From Gammaproteobacteria bacterium (lineage in GTDB: Bacteria > Pseudomonadota > Gammaproteobacteria > Thiohalomonadales > Thiohalomonadaceae): a stretch of 6,592 bases of DNA. The stretch covers positions 1 through 6,592 of the forward strand of contig JAPHSO010000026.1 of the NCBI GenBank assembly GCA_026193675.1. The letters are read 5' to 3'. The notes below the pieces were generated by a model. The model ran no database searches and was not told the origin of the DNA. It saw only the letters and a program-made list of their open reading frames with translations. Numbering within the stretch: position 1 is the first letter of the stretch; each line of letters begins with the position of its first letter. Positions 1 through 6,341 of the stretch are shown here, one piece after another. Made by a program: the position numbers and the translations under genes.

Positions 1-221
1 GATGCGGTCATATCTTCATTACAGGCCACAGTGATGAGCGGCTTACCCAGTTTCCAGGCCATGTGCTCGATAAAGCGAGACTTACCACAACCGGTTGGCC
101 CCTTTACCATCACAGGCAGTTTGGCTTTGTAGGCCGCCTCATAGAGCTCGATCTCATCTTCCAGAGGATTGTAGTAAGGCTCTTCCTTAATAATGTATTG
201 ATCTTTATCGATGGTGCTCAT
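1..221 (-). CDS. cbbQ: RuBisCO activase AAA+ subunit CbbQ, N-terminal part (cut by window edge)
   Basis: Only the first 73 codons are in the window; the gene runs off the left edge. The protein starts MSTIDKDQYI and has a Walker A motif GPTGCGKS at residues 41-48 followed by RFIEHMAWKLGKP. This GPTGCGKSRF form is characteristic of the CbbQ/NirQ/NorQ branch of MoxR-type AAA+ ATPases. CbbQ forms a hexamer that works with the von Willebrand-domain protein CbbO to strip inhibitory sugar phosphates from RuBisCO using ATP. Placement directly downstream of a form II RuBisCO favours CbbQ over NorQ/NirQ. The start codon at 219-221 is preceded by AGGAG (229-233) with a 7-nt spacer. A terminator lies between it and cbbM, so it is transcribed by readthrough or from its own promoter. 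cbbO should follow beyond the edge, which cannot be checked here. Confidence 0.93.
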   Translation of the reverse strand, partial: MSTIDKDQYIIKEEPYYNPLEDEIELYEAAYKAKLPVMVKGPTGCGKSRFIEHMAWKLGKPLITVACNEDMTA

Positions 222-260
222 GGAGCGGCTCCTGCAGGTAACAAGTCAAAATATCGTTCT

Positions 261-266
261 AGTATA
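261..266 (-). promoter_or_regulatory. possible cbbQ promoter -10 element
   Basis: TATACT on the minus strand matches the sigma70 -10 consensus at five of six positions. A start about 7 nt downstream would leave a leader of roughly 30 nt before the cbbQ ATG. The matching -35 is poor (TTATTA at 17 bp), and the whole spacer is AT-rich, so chance matches are expected. A second TATACT lies about 15 bp further upstream. The argument for a promoter here is mainly that a strong terminator separates cbbQ from cbbM. Confidence 0.25.
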
Positions 267-399
267 GTCAGGATTAGTATAAATAATAATCATATATTTT
301 GATTGGTCACATAAGCTATTGCTTATGCTTTATTGATCAGTTATTTGCAAGATAGTAAATAACCGTTTTCACTATAAGAGAGATCTTTTTTACAGGCAT

Positions 400-427
400 A
401 AAAAAACCCGCCATATGGCGGGTTTTT
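400..427 (-). terminator. Rho-independent terminator of cbbM
   Basis: The hairpin ACCCGCC-ATAT-GGCGGGT (406-423) is flanked by seven A at 400-406, which read as a U tract on the minus-strand transcript. It sits about 25 nt past the cbbM stop codon. A T run on the other side (423-427) makes it roughly symmetrical, so it could also stop plus-strand transcription. It should limit but not necessarily abolish readthrough into cbbQ. Confidence 0.9.
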
Positions 428-446
428 CTTGAAAGCTAAAGTGTTC

Positions 447-1826
447 TTACTTGTGAACACCCAGCTTGTCACGCCATCCTGGGAAGATGGTATCAGCATC
501 ACCAGGGAATGACTCGAATGCGCGAGCGAACTCTTTGTGCTCTTTCGCGTACTCGATTGGGTCAGCACCGGTCTTCCAGCAATCGTATGCCTGACGCAGT
601 GAAGTTGCACCAGCAGCAGGAGAGTCGATGTGACCGTAAGAACCACCACCAGAGGTGTTGATAACGTTACCGTGTCCGAGGTTCTCGAAGAAGCCTGGGA
701 GACGCAGCGCGTTCATTCCACCAGAGATGATTGGTGTAGTTGGCTTCATACCGTGCCACTCCTGATGATAGAAAGGACCATCAGCGCTATCACGCTCAAT
801 CATATATGCGATGTTACGGTCATCAGCACCACCTTCCATCTTACCGAAGCCCATAGTACCTACGTGGATACCAGAAGCACCTTGTAGACGAGACATCTTA
901 GCAAGTACAAATGCAGTGTAACCACGAACCGATGAAGGTGAAGTTACCGCACCGTGACCAGCACGGTGATAGTGCAGGTACTGACCAGGGTAGTTACGAC
1001 GTGCAGTGGTAACCATACCTGGGCCACCAACATAACCGTCAACCAGGAAAGCAACTTTATCAGCGTCAGGACCAAAGGTCTCAAGGATAAAGTCAGCACG
1101 AGCAAGCATCTCGTAGTGGTCATCAGCAGTGATGTTTGCAGAGAAGAGCTTAGCTTCGCCAGTCTCGTCCTGTGCACGCTTCATAGCGTCAGCAACGAGA
1201 GGGTAAACCTTCTTCGCTGGGCAGAATACCTGGTTACCTTGTGGCTCATCGTTCTTGATGAAGTCACCACCGAGCCAGAACTGGTATGCAGCTTCAGCAA
1301 ATGGCTCAGGACGCAGACCAAGCTTAGGCTTGATGATAGTACCAGCGATGTAACCACCCTCTTTAACATCACGGCCAAGGATACGCCACATGTCAGTGAT
1401 ATCTTTTGAAGGACCGTCAAACAGTTGCAGCATGCGTGGTGGAACGTAGAAGTCCTGCATCTGTGCACACTTAACATCACCCATACCCTGGTTGTTACCG
1501 ATAGCCAGAGTCAGGAATGAAACGATCATGGTACGGCCGTCAGTAATGTTACGGTCGAACAGTTCGTTAGGATAGGCAATCTTCATGATGCCTTTGGCTT
1601 CGTCGATGAAGTAAACCAGAGCGTCTACACCCTTGGTGAAGTCGTCGGTTGTTGAAACTTCAACGTTGGTACCGGTAGAAGACTCAGCGGCAAAGTGGGC
1701 AGCAACTTCGAGGTAGCCGTAGCCAGCTGCTGGTGTCATGGTGTAAGCGACAAGAATGTGGCCACCACCAGCGATCAGATCATCTTCATTTAGAGATAGA
1801 TCAGAATAACGTGCTGATTGATCCAT
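447..1826 (-). CDS. cbbM: Form II ribulose-1,5-bisphosphate carboxylase/oxygenase (RuBisCO), large chain only
   Basis: This 459-aa cytoplasmic enzyme carboxylates ribulose-1,5-bisphosphate to two 3-phosphoglycerates in the Calvin cycle. Form II enzymes have no small subunit, and no cbbS is present. It aligns without shifts to Rhodospirillum rubrum CbbM as I recall it: Glu48 and Asn111 (contributed across the dimer), catalytic Lys166 in GTIIKPKLG, carbamylated Lys191 with metal ligands Asp193 and Glu194 in GGDFIKNDE, His287 in HYHRAGHGA, loop-6 Lys329 in GTMGFGKMEG, Ser368 in ISGG and the phosphate-binding GGG near 393-395. All key residues are intact and the length is normal. The ATG at 1824-1826 has AGGAG (1835-1839) 8 nt upstream. 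A terminator follows the stop. The gene is divergent from cbbR, which is expected to activate it. No sign of truncation or frameshift. Confidence 0.99.
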   Translation of the reverse strand: MDQSARYSDLSLNEDDLIAGGGHILVAYTMTPAAGYGYLEVAAHFAAESSTGTNVEVSTTDDFTKGVDALVYFIDEAKGIMKIAYPNELFDRNITDGRTMIVSFLTLAIGNNQGMGDVKCAQMQDFYVPPRMLQLFDGPSKDITDMWRILGRDVKEGGYIAGTIIKPKLGLRPEPFAEAAYQFWLGGDFIKNDEPQGNQVFCPAKKVYPLVADAMKRAQDETGEAKLFSANITADDHYEMLARADFILETFGPDADKVAFLVDGYVGGPGMVTTARRNYPGQYLHYHRAGHGAVTSPSSVRGYTAFVLAKMSRLQGASGIHVGTMGFGKMEGGADDRNIAYMIERDSADGPFYHQEWHGMKPTTPIISGGMNALRLPGFFENLGHGNVINTSGGGSYGHIDSPAAGATSLRQAYDCWKTGADPIEYAKEHKEFARAFESFPGDADTIFPGWRDKLGVHK

Positions 1827-1871
1827 TAAGATTACTCCTATTAAAGGGTTATAAATAAAATCGGTCCTGTC

Positions 1872-1912
1872 ATTTCAGCACTTCAGAAAAACCTGAAAAA
1901 GTGTGCTGAAAT
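1872..1912 (-). promoter_or_regulatory. 41-nt hairpin-forming inverted repeat in the cbbM leader
   Basis: Outer arms ATTTCAGCAC and GTGCTGAAAT are a perfect 10-bp inverted repeat. Inside them TTCAG and CTGAA form a further 5 bp around a 6-nt loop. Read as minus-strand RNA, the inner and outer stems are contiguous on one side with a single 5-nt bulge (ACUUU) on the other. It lies 46-86 nt upstream of the cbbM ATG. If transcription starts near 1920 it would be at the 5' end of the cbbM mRNA, a position that in other genes stabilises messages. An alternative role as a DNA operator is possible. The repeat is seen directly; its role is inferred. Confidence 0.6.
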
Positions 1913-1926
1913 CTCAGTAGGCGGTC

Positions 1927-1955
1927 ACTATATAGAGGTACTATTTATAAATAAA
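1927..1955 (-). promoter_or_regulatory. candidate sigma70 promoter of cbbM
   Basis: The minus strand has -35-like TTTATT (1950-1955), a 17-bp spacer and -10 TATAGT (1927-1932, five of six matches). The predicted start is near 1920, giving a leader of about 94 nt. The -35 is weak, as expected for a promoter that depends on a LysR-type activator. A competing ATGACA lies just downstream of the hairpin, but its only good -10 (TATAAC) is 14 bp away, too close. Confidence 0.4.
1942..1953. promoter_or_regulatory. 12-bp perfect palindrome, candidate CbbR activation site
   Basis: TATTTATAAATA is a perfect palindrome. It overlaps the proposed -35 of cbbM and lies about 20 bp before the cbbR -10. LysR-type regulators typically have an activation site close to the -35 of the target promoter, so the position fits. 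The region is AT-rich, and a palindrome of A and T alone is weak evidence. Confidence 0.25.
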
Positions 1956-1961
1956 CTAAAA

Positions 1962-1967
1962 TATAAT
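1962..1967 (+). promoter_or_regulatory. candidate -10 element of the cbbR promoter
   Basis: TATAAT on the plus strand is a perfect -10 consensus. Transcription from about 1974 would give a 40-nt leader before the cbbR ATG at 2014. No convincing -35 is present at 16-18 bp (TACTAT at 17 bp), which would suit a weakly expressed regulator gene. Confidence 0.4.
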
Positions 1968-1977
1968 AATCCAAACC

Positions 1978-1993
1978 ATAAGGTATCACTTAT
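1978..1993. promoter_or_regulatory. candidate CbbR recognition dyad
   Basis: ATAAG-N6-CTTAT is a perfect 5-bp dyad. Within it TAA-N8-TTA fits the TNA-N7/8-TNA pattern described for CbbR sites (recalled, not searched). Its centre is about 65 bp upstream of the inferred cbbM start and just downstream of the inferred cbbR start. That is the classical place for a LysR-type recognition site that both activates the divergent gene and represses its own. Confidence 0.4.
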
Positions 1994-2013
1994 ACATTAT
2001 TCGGTAGGTAAGA

Positions 2014-2922
2014 ATGAATATTACGATTCGCCAACTTGAGATCTTTATTGCGGTCTCTCGTGCAGAGAGCTATACACAGGCCGCCAAGGCGGTGCACCTG
2101 ACTCAACCCGCAGTATCTATGCAGATCAAACAGCTGGAGCACCAGCTGGGAATTCCACTGTTTGAGCAGCTGGGGAAAAAGATCTATCTGACCGAGGCGG
2201 GTAAAGAGATATATCAACATGCCCGTAACATTGTTGAGCAGCTCAGTGAGATGGAGACCTTTATCGACAATCTAAAGGGACTCAACCACGGCAAACTAAG
2301 GATATCGGTCGCCACTACAGCCAACTACTTCGCCCCCACACTGCTCAGTACCTTCTACCAGCGCTTTCCCGGGGTTACTGTCAGTCTCGATATCACCAAT
2401 CGCCAAACCCTGATTCAGCAGCTTGAAGAGAATGAGGTTGATCTGGTCATTATGGGGCAACCTCCAAAGAACATGGCGCTAGATGCTATCCCCTTTATGG
2501 ATAATCCCCTGGTGATCATTGCGCCGACTAAACACCCACTGTCTAAGAAAAAGAAGATCACACTGTCACAACTTGAAGATGAGGTTTTTCTGGTTCGCGA
2601 ATCCGGTTCCGGTACCCGTATCGCGATGGAGAACTTTTTTAAGAAACATAATCTGCAGCTCACCACCGGCATGGAGATCAGTAGTAGTGAAGCGATTAAG
2701 CAGAGCGTCTCCGCCGGGATGGGATTAGGGATTATCCAGGTTGATGCGATTCAGACCGAGCTGACACTGAAACAACTTGTGATCCTCAATGTGGAACATC
2801 TACCGATTCAGCGACACTGGTATATCGTGCATCGCAAAGGGAAACGGTTGTCGATGCTTGCCAACGCCTTTAAGCAGTTCATTATCGACGAATCGAAAAT
2901 CCTTTTAGGACGAGAGAGGTAA
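2014..2922 (+). CDS. cbbR: LysR-type transcriptional regulator of RuBisCO genes, CbbR
   Basis: This 302-aa protein has the usual LysR-family length and layout. A winged helix-turn-helix occupies residues 4-62, with recognition helix LTQPAVSMQIKQLE at 29-42 followed by LFEQLGKKIYLTEAG. A linker helix spans about 63-90, and an effector-binding domain about 95-300. The wording TQPAVSMQIKQLE, RESGSGTR (195-202) and SVSAGMGLGI (231-240) is typical of CbbR. CbbR senses Calvin-cycle or redox metabolites and controls cbb genes. Divergence from cbbM with a 187-bp shared spacer strongly supports the assignment. The ATG is preceded only by a weak GGTAGG at about 2003-2008, suggesting low translation. 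It converges with the histidine kinase gene. A different LysR regulator is possible but less likely. Confidence 0.92.
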   Translation: MNITIRQLEIFIAVSRAESYTQAAKAVHLTQPAVSMQIKQLEHQLGIPLFEQLGKKIYLTEAGKEIYQHARNIVEQLSEMETFIDNLKGLNHGKLRISVATTANYFAPTLLSTFYQRFPGVTVSLDITNRQTLIQQLEENEVDLVIMGQPPKNMALDAIPFMDNPLVIIAPTKHPLSKKKKITLSQLEDEVFLVRESGSGTRIAMENFFKKHNLQLTTGMEISSSEAIKQSVSAGMGLGIIQVDAIQTELTLKQLVILNVEHLPIQRHWYIVHRKGKRLSMLANAFKQFIIDESKILLGRER

Positions 2923-2943
2923 GTTCACCGATAACCTCCATCT

Positions 2944-2969
2944 AACAGGGCTTTCAGCCCAGTCCTGTT
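2944..2969. terminator. weak hairpin between convergent genes, possible terminator
   Basis: The arms AACAGG (2944-2949) and CCTGTT (2964-2969) pair, and an alternative inner hairpin GGGCT-TTC-AGCCC (2948-2960) competes with them. It sits in the 51-bp gap between the convergent cbbR and histidine kinase stops. Neither side has a T tract, so it is not a canonical Rho-independent terminator. No other terminator is visible for either gene. Confidence 0.3.
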
Positions 2970-2973
2970 GAGA

Positions 2974-5328
2974 CTACTTAAGCCACTGCTCCAGCTTGTC
3001 CTGCAGAATGAGTGGATCAATCGGTTTTGTTAGGTAATCAGACATACCCGCCTCCAGGCACCGCTCTCTATCTCCCAACATCGCATTGGCCGTCATCGCA
3101 ATGATGGGAATATTCTTCATACCTTCTCCCGCCTCTCCAGCTCTGATCCGCTCACTCGTCTCAAAACCATCCATCTCAGGCATCAGACAATCCATCAATA
3201 TCAGTGTGTAGGCTGAATCCCCGGCCTCTCCTTTAAGACTCGCAATCGCCTCAATTCCGTTTTCAGCCACATCTGCCTGCAATCCAAATTTTGAGAGAAT
3301 CCCATTAGCGACCATTTGATTGACCAGATTATCTTCAACCAGAAGTAGACGGGTCTGCTTCGGCCATGCAAATCCATCTTCAAGCATCTCATCTGCCTTA
3401 ACTGATTGCGAACTAGCATCATTGGAGACCACCGCTAGAGCCCGCAATAAATCAGCAGTGGTTGCCGGCTTGGGGAAGTAACCATCAAAGCCAAGTTTAC
3501 TGAAATGGTGAGAATCACTCTGGTCGGACAGCGAAGTCATCATCACCCGCTTCATCGCATCAAAACGGTTATCTGTCTGCAGTCGTCTGGCCAACGCCTC
3601 TCCATCCATCTCTGGCATATGTGCATCAACCAAAATTAGATCAAAGAGGCGCTTCTCGGTTTGAGTCAGACGCTGTTCACATCTCTGCAGAGCATCTGCC
3701 CCACTATAGGCCGCTTCAACACTCACACCCCACTGCTCTAGCTGACGACACAGATACTCCCGGTTGGATTGGTTGTCATCCACAACCAGCAGATGAAGCT
3801 TTTCAATATCCTGAGGTAACAGCATCTCACTCACCTCTCGGCTCTGCTGCAGAATCACTGAAAATGTAAACAGGCTCCCCTCACCAACGGTGCTGGTAAC
3901 CCCAATCTCTCCCCCCATCAATTTGGTGAGATTCTTGGCGATGGCCAATCCCAAACCTGTGCCACCAAATTTACGAGTGGTGGAGGCGTCGGCCTGACTA
4001 AATGAGTCAAACATCAGTTCCAGTTTATCAGTCGGAATACCGATACCCGTATCACTCACGCTACAGCGTAGAGAGAGCTGATCGATGTTCACAGTGCTTA
4101 ACTCCGCACGGATAACAATCTCACCCTCTTCTGTAAATTTAATGGCGTTACCCACCAGGTTGGTTAGTATTTGGCGCAGGCGGTTGGGATCACCAACCAC
4201 AAAAGTGGCTTGGTCAGCCTGAGTAGTATCCAGAATGATCTCCAAACCCTTCTGTTGTCCCTGCAGGGCAACCGCCTCAGAAAAATCTCCAAGCATATCT
4301 CTTAGATCAAAATCGAGCTGCTCTAATTCGAGTTTTCCAGCCTCAATCTTGGAGAAGTCCAGAATGTCATTGATCAGCGTTAGTAAAGACTGGGCACTCA
4401 CCTCTGCAAGTTTTGCACGATGGTGCTGTACATGATTCAGATTGGTCTCAAGCAGCAGGCTCAACATTCCCAACACCCCGTTCATCGGCGTGCGAATCTC
4501 ATGACTCATGCTTGATAAAAAGTCTGATTTGGCCAGATTGGCCTCCTCAGCCACCGCAATCGCCACCTTCAGTTCATCCTGTTTTCTAACCAGATCTTCA
4601 GTTCGTCTGTCGACCAGCAGCTCTAACTCATCACGCGACGCCAGGATCTTCTTGTGTATTTTTTTTGTATGGTGAATTACTGCAGTCGCCAATATGGCGC
4701 CGGAGAGAAGAATGCCTATGAGTAGGACCAGATTTTTATTTCTAGCCGCTTCAGATAGTCGGCTATATTCAGCGACATCTCTTTCGATGGAGACCTGCGA
4801 CATTTGAGATAGCTCGAGTAGGGTATCGATCAACTCACCCTGCCCAGGATAGACCGTCTCATAGAGAATCCGGTTGGCCTGCTCTATTGAACCATCTTCA
4901 CCAGATATGGCGAGCTCCACCGCCCTTCTCTGTGCCGGCAGAATGATCGGGACGATTTTGGTATGTTGCTCAAGGATCTGTTTCTCTTTGGGAGTTAACG
5001 GCAGCTCCAGATATTTCAGTCTATATTTTGCAAACTCTCCGGCATGATGTTCGAGGGCCATATTGAGATCATCCTGTTCAAAGGGATCCTCGATATCGAT
5101 AATCTGACCGGTCATACGGGTGCGTGTACGTGCCGACTCGGCCATCTGTCCACTCAGGAAGAGCTTCTTTCCAGAGATCTCCTGATCCAGGATCAGATTG
5201 CCCAACTGCTCATTTTGCTGTCTGTTGTTGAGCCAGAACACAACAATCAGCATCAAAATAAATAGAAACGACAGACCGACCAGGATCACATAGCGGGTAT
5301 CACTCTTTAAAACCAGCTGATTCAACAT
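2974..5328 (-). CDS. membrane-bound hybrid sensor histidine kinase with two receiver domains
   Basis: This 784-aa inner-membrane protein has transmembrane segments at about 13-33 and 199-218. They enclose a periplasmic, mostly helical sensor region of about 165 residues that I cannot assign. A coiled-coil linker (about 225-265, no clear HAMP) leads to HisKA with phosphoacceptor His276 in SHEIRTP. The HATPase has N box Asn394, G1 DTGIGIP (426-432), F box 440-443 and G2 GGTGLGL (455-461). Receiver 1 (about 511-632) keeps Asp517/518, Asp568, Thr598 and Lys620; receiver 2 (about 659-783) keeps Glu665/Asp666, Asp713, Thr747 and Lys768. There is no C-terminal Hpt domain, so phosphotransfer onward would need a separate Hpt protein or phosphatase-type control. 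No dedicated response regulator gene is adjacent. The ATG at 5326-5328 is the only ATG before TM1, and an in-frame TAA lies 20 nt upstream. The ribosome binding site is poor (GAGAG abutting the ATG). Confidence 0.95.
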   Translation of the reverse strand: MLNQLVLKSDTRYVILVGLSFLFILMLIVVFWLNNRQQNEQLGNLILDQEISGKKLFLSGQMAESARTRTRMTGQIIDIEDPFEQDDLNMALEHHAGEFAKYRLKYLELPLTPKEKQILEQHTKIVPIILPAQRRAVELAISGEDGSIEQANRILYETVYPGQGELIDTLLELSQMSQVSIERDVAEYSRLSEAARNKNLVLLIGILLSGAILATAVIHHTKKIHKKILASRDELELLVDRRTEDLVRKQDELKVAIAVAEEANLAKSDFLSSMSHEIRTPMNGVLGMLSLLLETNLNHVQHHRAKLAEVSAQSLLTLINDILDFSKIEAGKLELEQLDFDLRDMLGDFSEAVALQGQQKGLEIILDTTQADQATFVVGDPNRLRQILTNLVGNAIKFTEEGEIVIRAELSTVNIDQLSLRCSVSDTGIGIPTDKLELMFDSFSQADASTTRKFGGTGLGLAIAKNLTKLMGGEIGVTSTVGEGSLFTFSVILQQSREVSEMLLPQDIEKLHLLVVDDNQSNREYLCRQLEQWGVSVEAAYSGADALQRCEQRLTQTEKRLFDLILVDAHMPEMDGEALARRLQTDNRFDAMKRVMMTSLSDQSDSHHFSKLGFDGYFPKPATTADLLRALAVVSNDASSQSVKADEMLEDGFAWPKQTRLLLVEDNLVNQMVANGILSKFGLQADVAENGIEAIASLKGEAGDSAYTLILMDCLMPEMDGFETSERIRAGEAGEGMKNIPIIAMTANAMLGDRERCLEAGMSDYLTKPIDPLILQDKLEQWLK

Positions 5329-5429
5329 CTCTCGATTCTGTCTTTTTTATGATCACTGATGACTGCCTCCTGGCAACTCCCCCCTTCCATAGGGTACTTA
5401 ACGGTCAGAGTATTACATATTCCAAACAA
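5322..5429 (-). CDS. possible short leader ORF overlapping the kinase start
   Basis: A 35-codon reading frame starts at TTG (5427-5429), 9 nt after a very strong Shine-Dalgarno GGAGGTGA (5439-5446). It ends at TGA (5322-5324), just inside the kinase gene, in the arrangement ATGTTGA. An internal ATG at 5388-5390 would give 22 aa starting MEGGSCQEAV. The peptide resembles nothing I know. It could couple translation to the kinase, whose own ribosome binding site is weak. A frame this short can arise by chance and the start is non-ATG, so this is tentative. Confidence 0.2.
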   Translation of the reverse strand: MFGICNTLTVKYPMEGGSCQEAVISDHKKDRIERC

Positions 5430-5442
5430 ATAGTTGAATCAC

Positions 5443-5465
5443 CTCCGCCAGAATTTTAGGCAGAG
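5443..5465 (-). other. hairpin covering a strong Shine-Dalgarno sequence
   Basis: Minus-strand arms CTCTGCC and GGCGGAG form 7 pairs, one of them G-U, around a 9-nt loop. The downstream arm contains the GGAG of the GGAGGTGA motif at 5439-5446. It lies 1 nt beyond the terminator of the upstream gene. It would matter only if the kinase mRNA starts upstream of it. Confidence 0.3.
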
Positions 5466-5466
5466 A

Positions 5467-5492
5467 CAAAAAAACCGCCTTGCGGCGGTCTC
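5467..5492 (-). terminator. Rho-independent terminator of the membrane protein gene
   Basis: ACCGCC-TTGC-GGCGGT (5474-5489) is followed on the minus strand by a U tract from the seven A at 5468-5474. It lies about 55 nt past the stop of the 196-aa membrane protein and separates it from the kinase gene. Confidence 0.88.
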
Positions 5493-5544
5493 TTGTTTGC
5501 TATTTTCGGTATAGGGTATAAAACAACCTTACCTCAAACCGCTA

Positions 5545-6135
5545 TTAGAATGGCAGGCCATGTCCAAACGCGGTCATACCCAGCAACATTGGGATAGAGA
5601 GTGCGGTGTTGGTGCGTGATGCCATCAGTGCAACAACCTTCGCTTTGGCAATCTCCTCAGGGGTTGCATCAACCATACCGAGAATCTTCTTCTGGTTAGG
5701 CCAGATGAGCACCCAAACATTGAAGAGCATAATCGTACCGAGCCATGCTCCCATACCGATCACTTCCATACCGTTGGCAAACATAAAGGCGTCATAGAAG
5801 CCCTGCATACCATTACCCAGCTGAGCTAGAGCACTGGCACCTGTCAGCCAGGTTGCGATTGCAGCCCAACGGAACCAGAGCAGAGCCTTAGGGGCAATAT
5901 ACTTATTAATAGCCGCAGGACCTGGATCCCCGTCTGCCAGCGCTTCACCCACAGCAGGAACCTGAATGAAGTTGAAATAGTAGAGCAGGCCAACCCAGGC
6001 GATACCCACAATCACGTGAAGCCATACTGTCCACTCAATTGGATTTGCATGTTCTCCACCTAGCGCAACAACCGCTGCCAGTCCCAACAAAATGCCCAGG
6101 ATAATGGTTCCCGAGATACTCTTTAATGGATTCAT
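5545..6135 (-). CDS. polytopic membrane protein of the urate-oxidase N-terminal (PuuD membrane-domain) type
   Basis: This 196-aa protein has about five hydrophobic segments (roughly 8-27, 35-57, 82-106, 122-145 and 172-191). Family-like wording includes WTVWLHVIVGIAWVGLLYYF (35-54), LFNVWVLIWPNQKKI (137-151) and ASRTNTALSIPMLLGMTAFGH (172-192). I recognise this as the family of the membrane domain of urate hydroxylase PuuD. In PuuD that domain is fused to a C-terminal cytochrome c; here the cytochrome is absent and the protein ends after the membrane part. His40, in a transmembrane helix, and His192 are candidate cofactor ligands. Purine genes are not nearby, so urate oxidation is not supported and the function is open. 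The ATG has AAAGGAG (6143-6149) 7 nt upstream. It has its own promoter candidate and terminator and so looks monocistronic. Confidence 0.8.
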   Translation of the reverse strand: MNPLKSISGTIILGILLGLAAVVALGGEHANPIEWTVWLHVIVGIAWVGLLYYFNFIQVPAVGEALADGDPGPAAINKYIAPKALLWFRWAAIATWLTGASALAQLGNGMQGFYDAFMFANGMEVIGMGAWLGTIMLFNVWVLIWPNQKKILGMVDATPEEIAKAKVVALMASRTNTALSIPMLLGMTAFGHGLPF

Positions 6136-6206
6136 CGATAATCTCCTTTGATGATCAATCTTTTATTAATATTCGAGTTACCTGCCAAGGCTATATTAAA
6201 TGAGCC

Positions 6207-6236
6207 ATAAAGCAAATAACCAACCAATTCTGTCAA
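6207..6236 (-). promoter_or_regulatory. candidate promoter of the membrane protein gene
   Basis: The minus strand carries a perfect -35 TTGACA (6231-6236). At 18 bp the -10 is CTTTAT (6207-6212), only three of six matches. A start near 6200 would leave a leader of about 65 nt before the ATG at 6135. The perfect -35 is the main support. Confidence 0.4.
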
Positions 6237-6289
6237 GTATCATATGGGAATATCTATTGAAGCTCAAGGGGTAATTTTTCCCAGATAGC

Positions 6290-6328
6290 AAAAAGCCCGA
6301 TCCCAGCAAGCTGGAATCGGGCTTTTTT
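6290..6328. terminator. strong terminator downstream of the 57-aa gene, symmetrical
   Basis: The stem AGCCCGAT/ATCGGGCT (6294-6301 with 6316-6323) continues after one mismatch into CCAGC/GCTGG. Five A precede it and six T follow it, so it can terminate either strand. On the minus strand it follows the 57-aa gene by about 15 nt and insulates the membrane protein gene. Confidence 0.9.
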
Positions 6329-6341
6329 GTCGAGACTCTGC

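Noticed and set aside
63..302. 79-codon plus-strand frame
   Set aside because: It is antisense to the N-terminus of cbbQ and runs into the AT-rich spacer; no ribosome binding site or family resemblance.
954..1409. 151-codon plus-strand frame opposite cbbM
   Set aside because: It lies wholly antisense to an intact, strongly conserved RuBisCO gene, has no ribosome binding site and shows low-complexity Thr/Val/Ser-rich composition typical of a shadow frame.
1872..1912. The inverted repeat read as a Rho-independent terminator
   Set aside because: No U tract follows it on either strand, its stem is AT-rich, and it would block cbbM between a promoter and its start codon.
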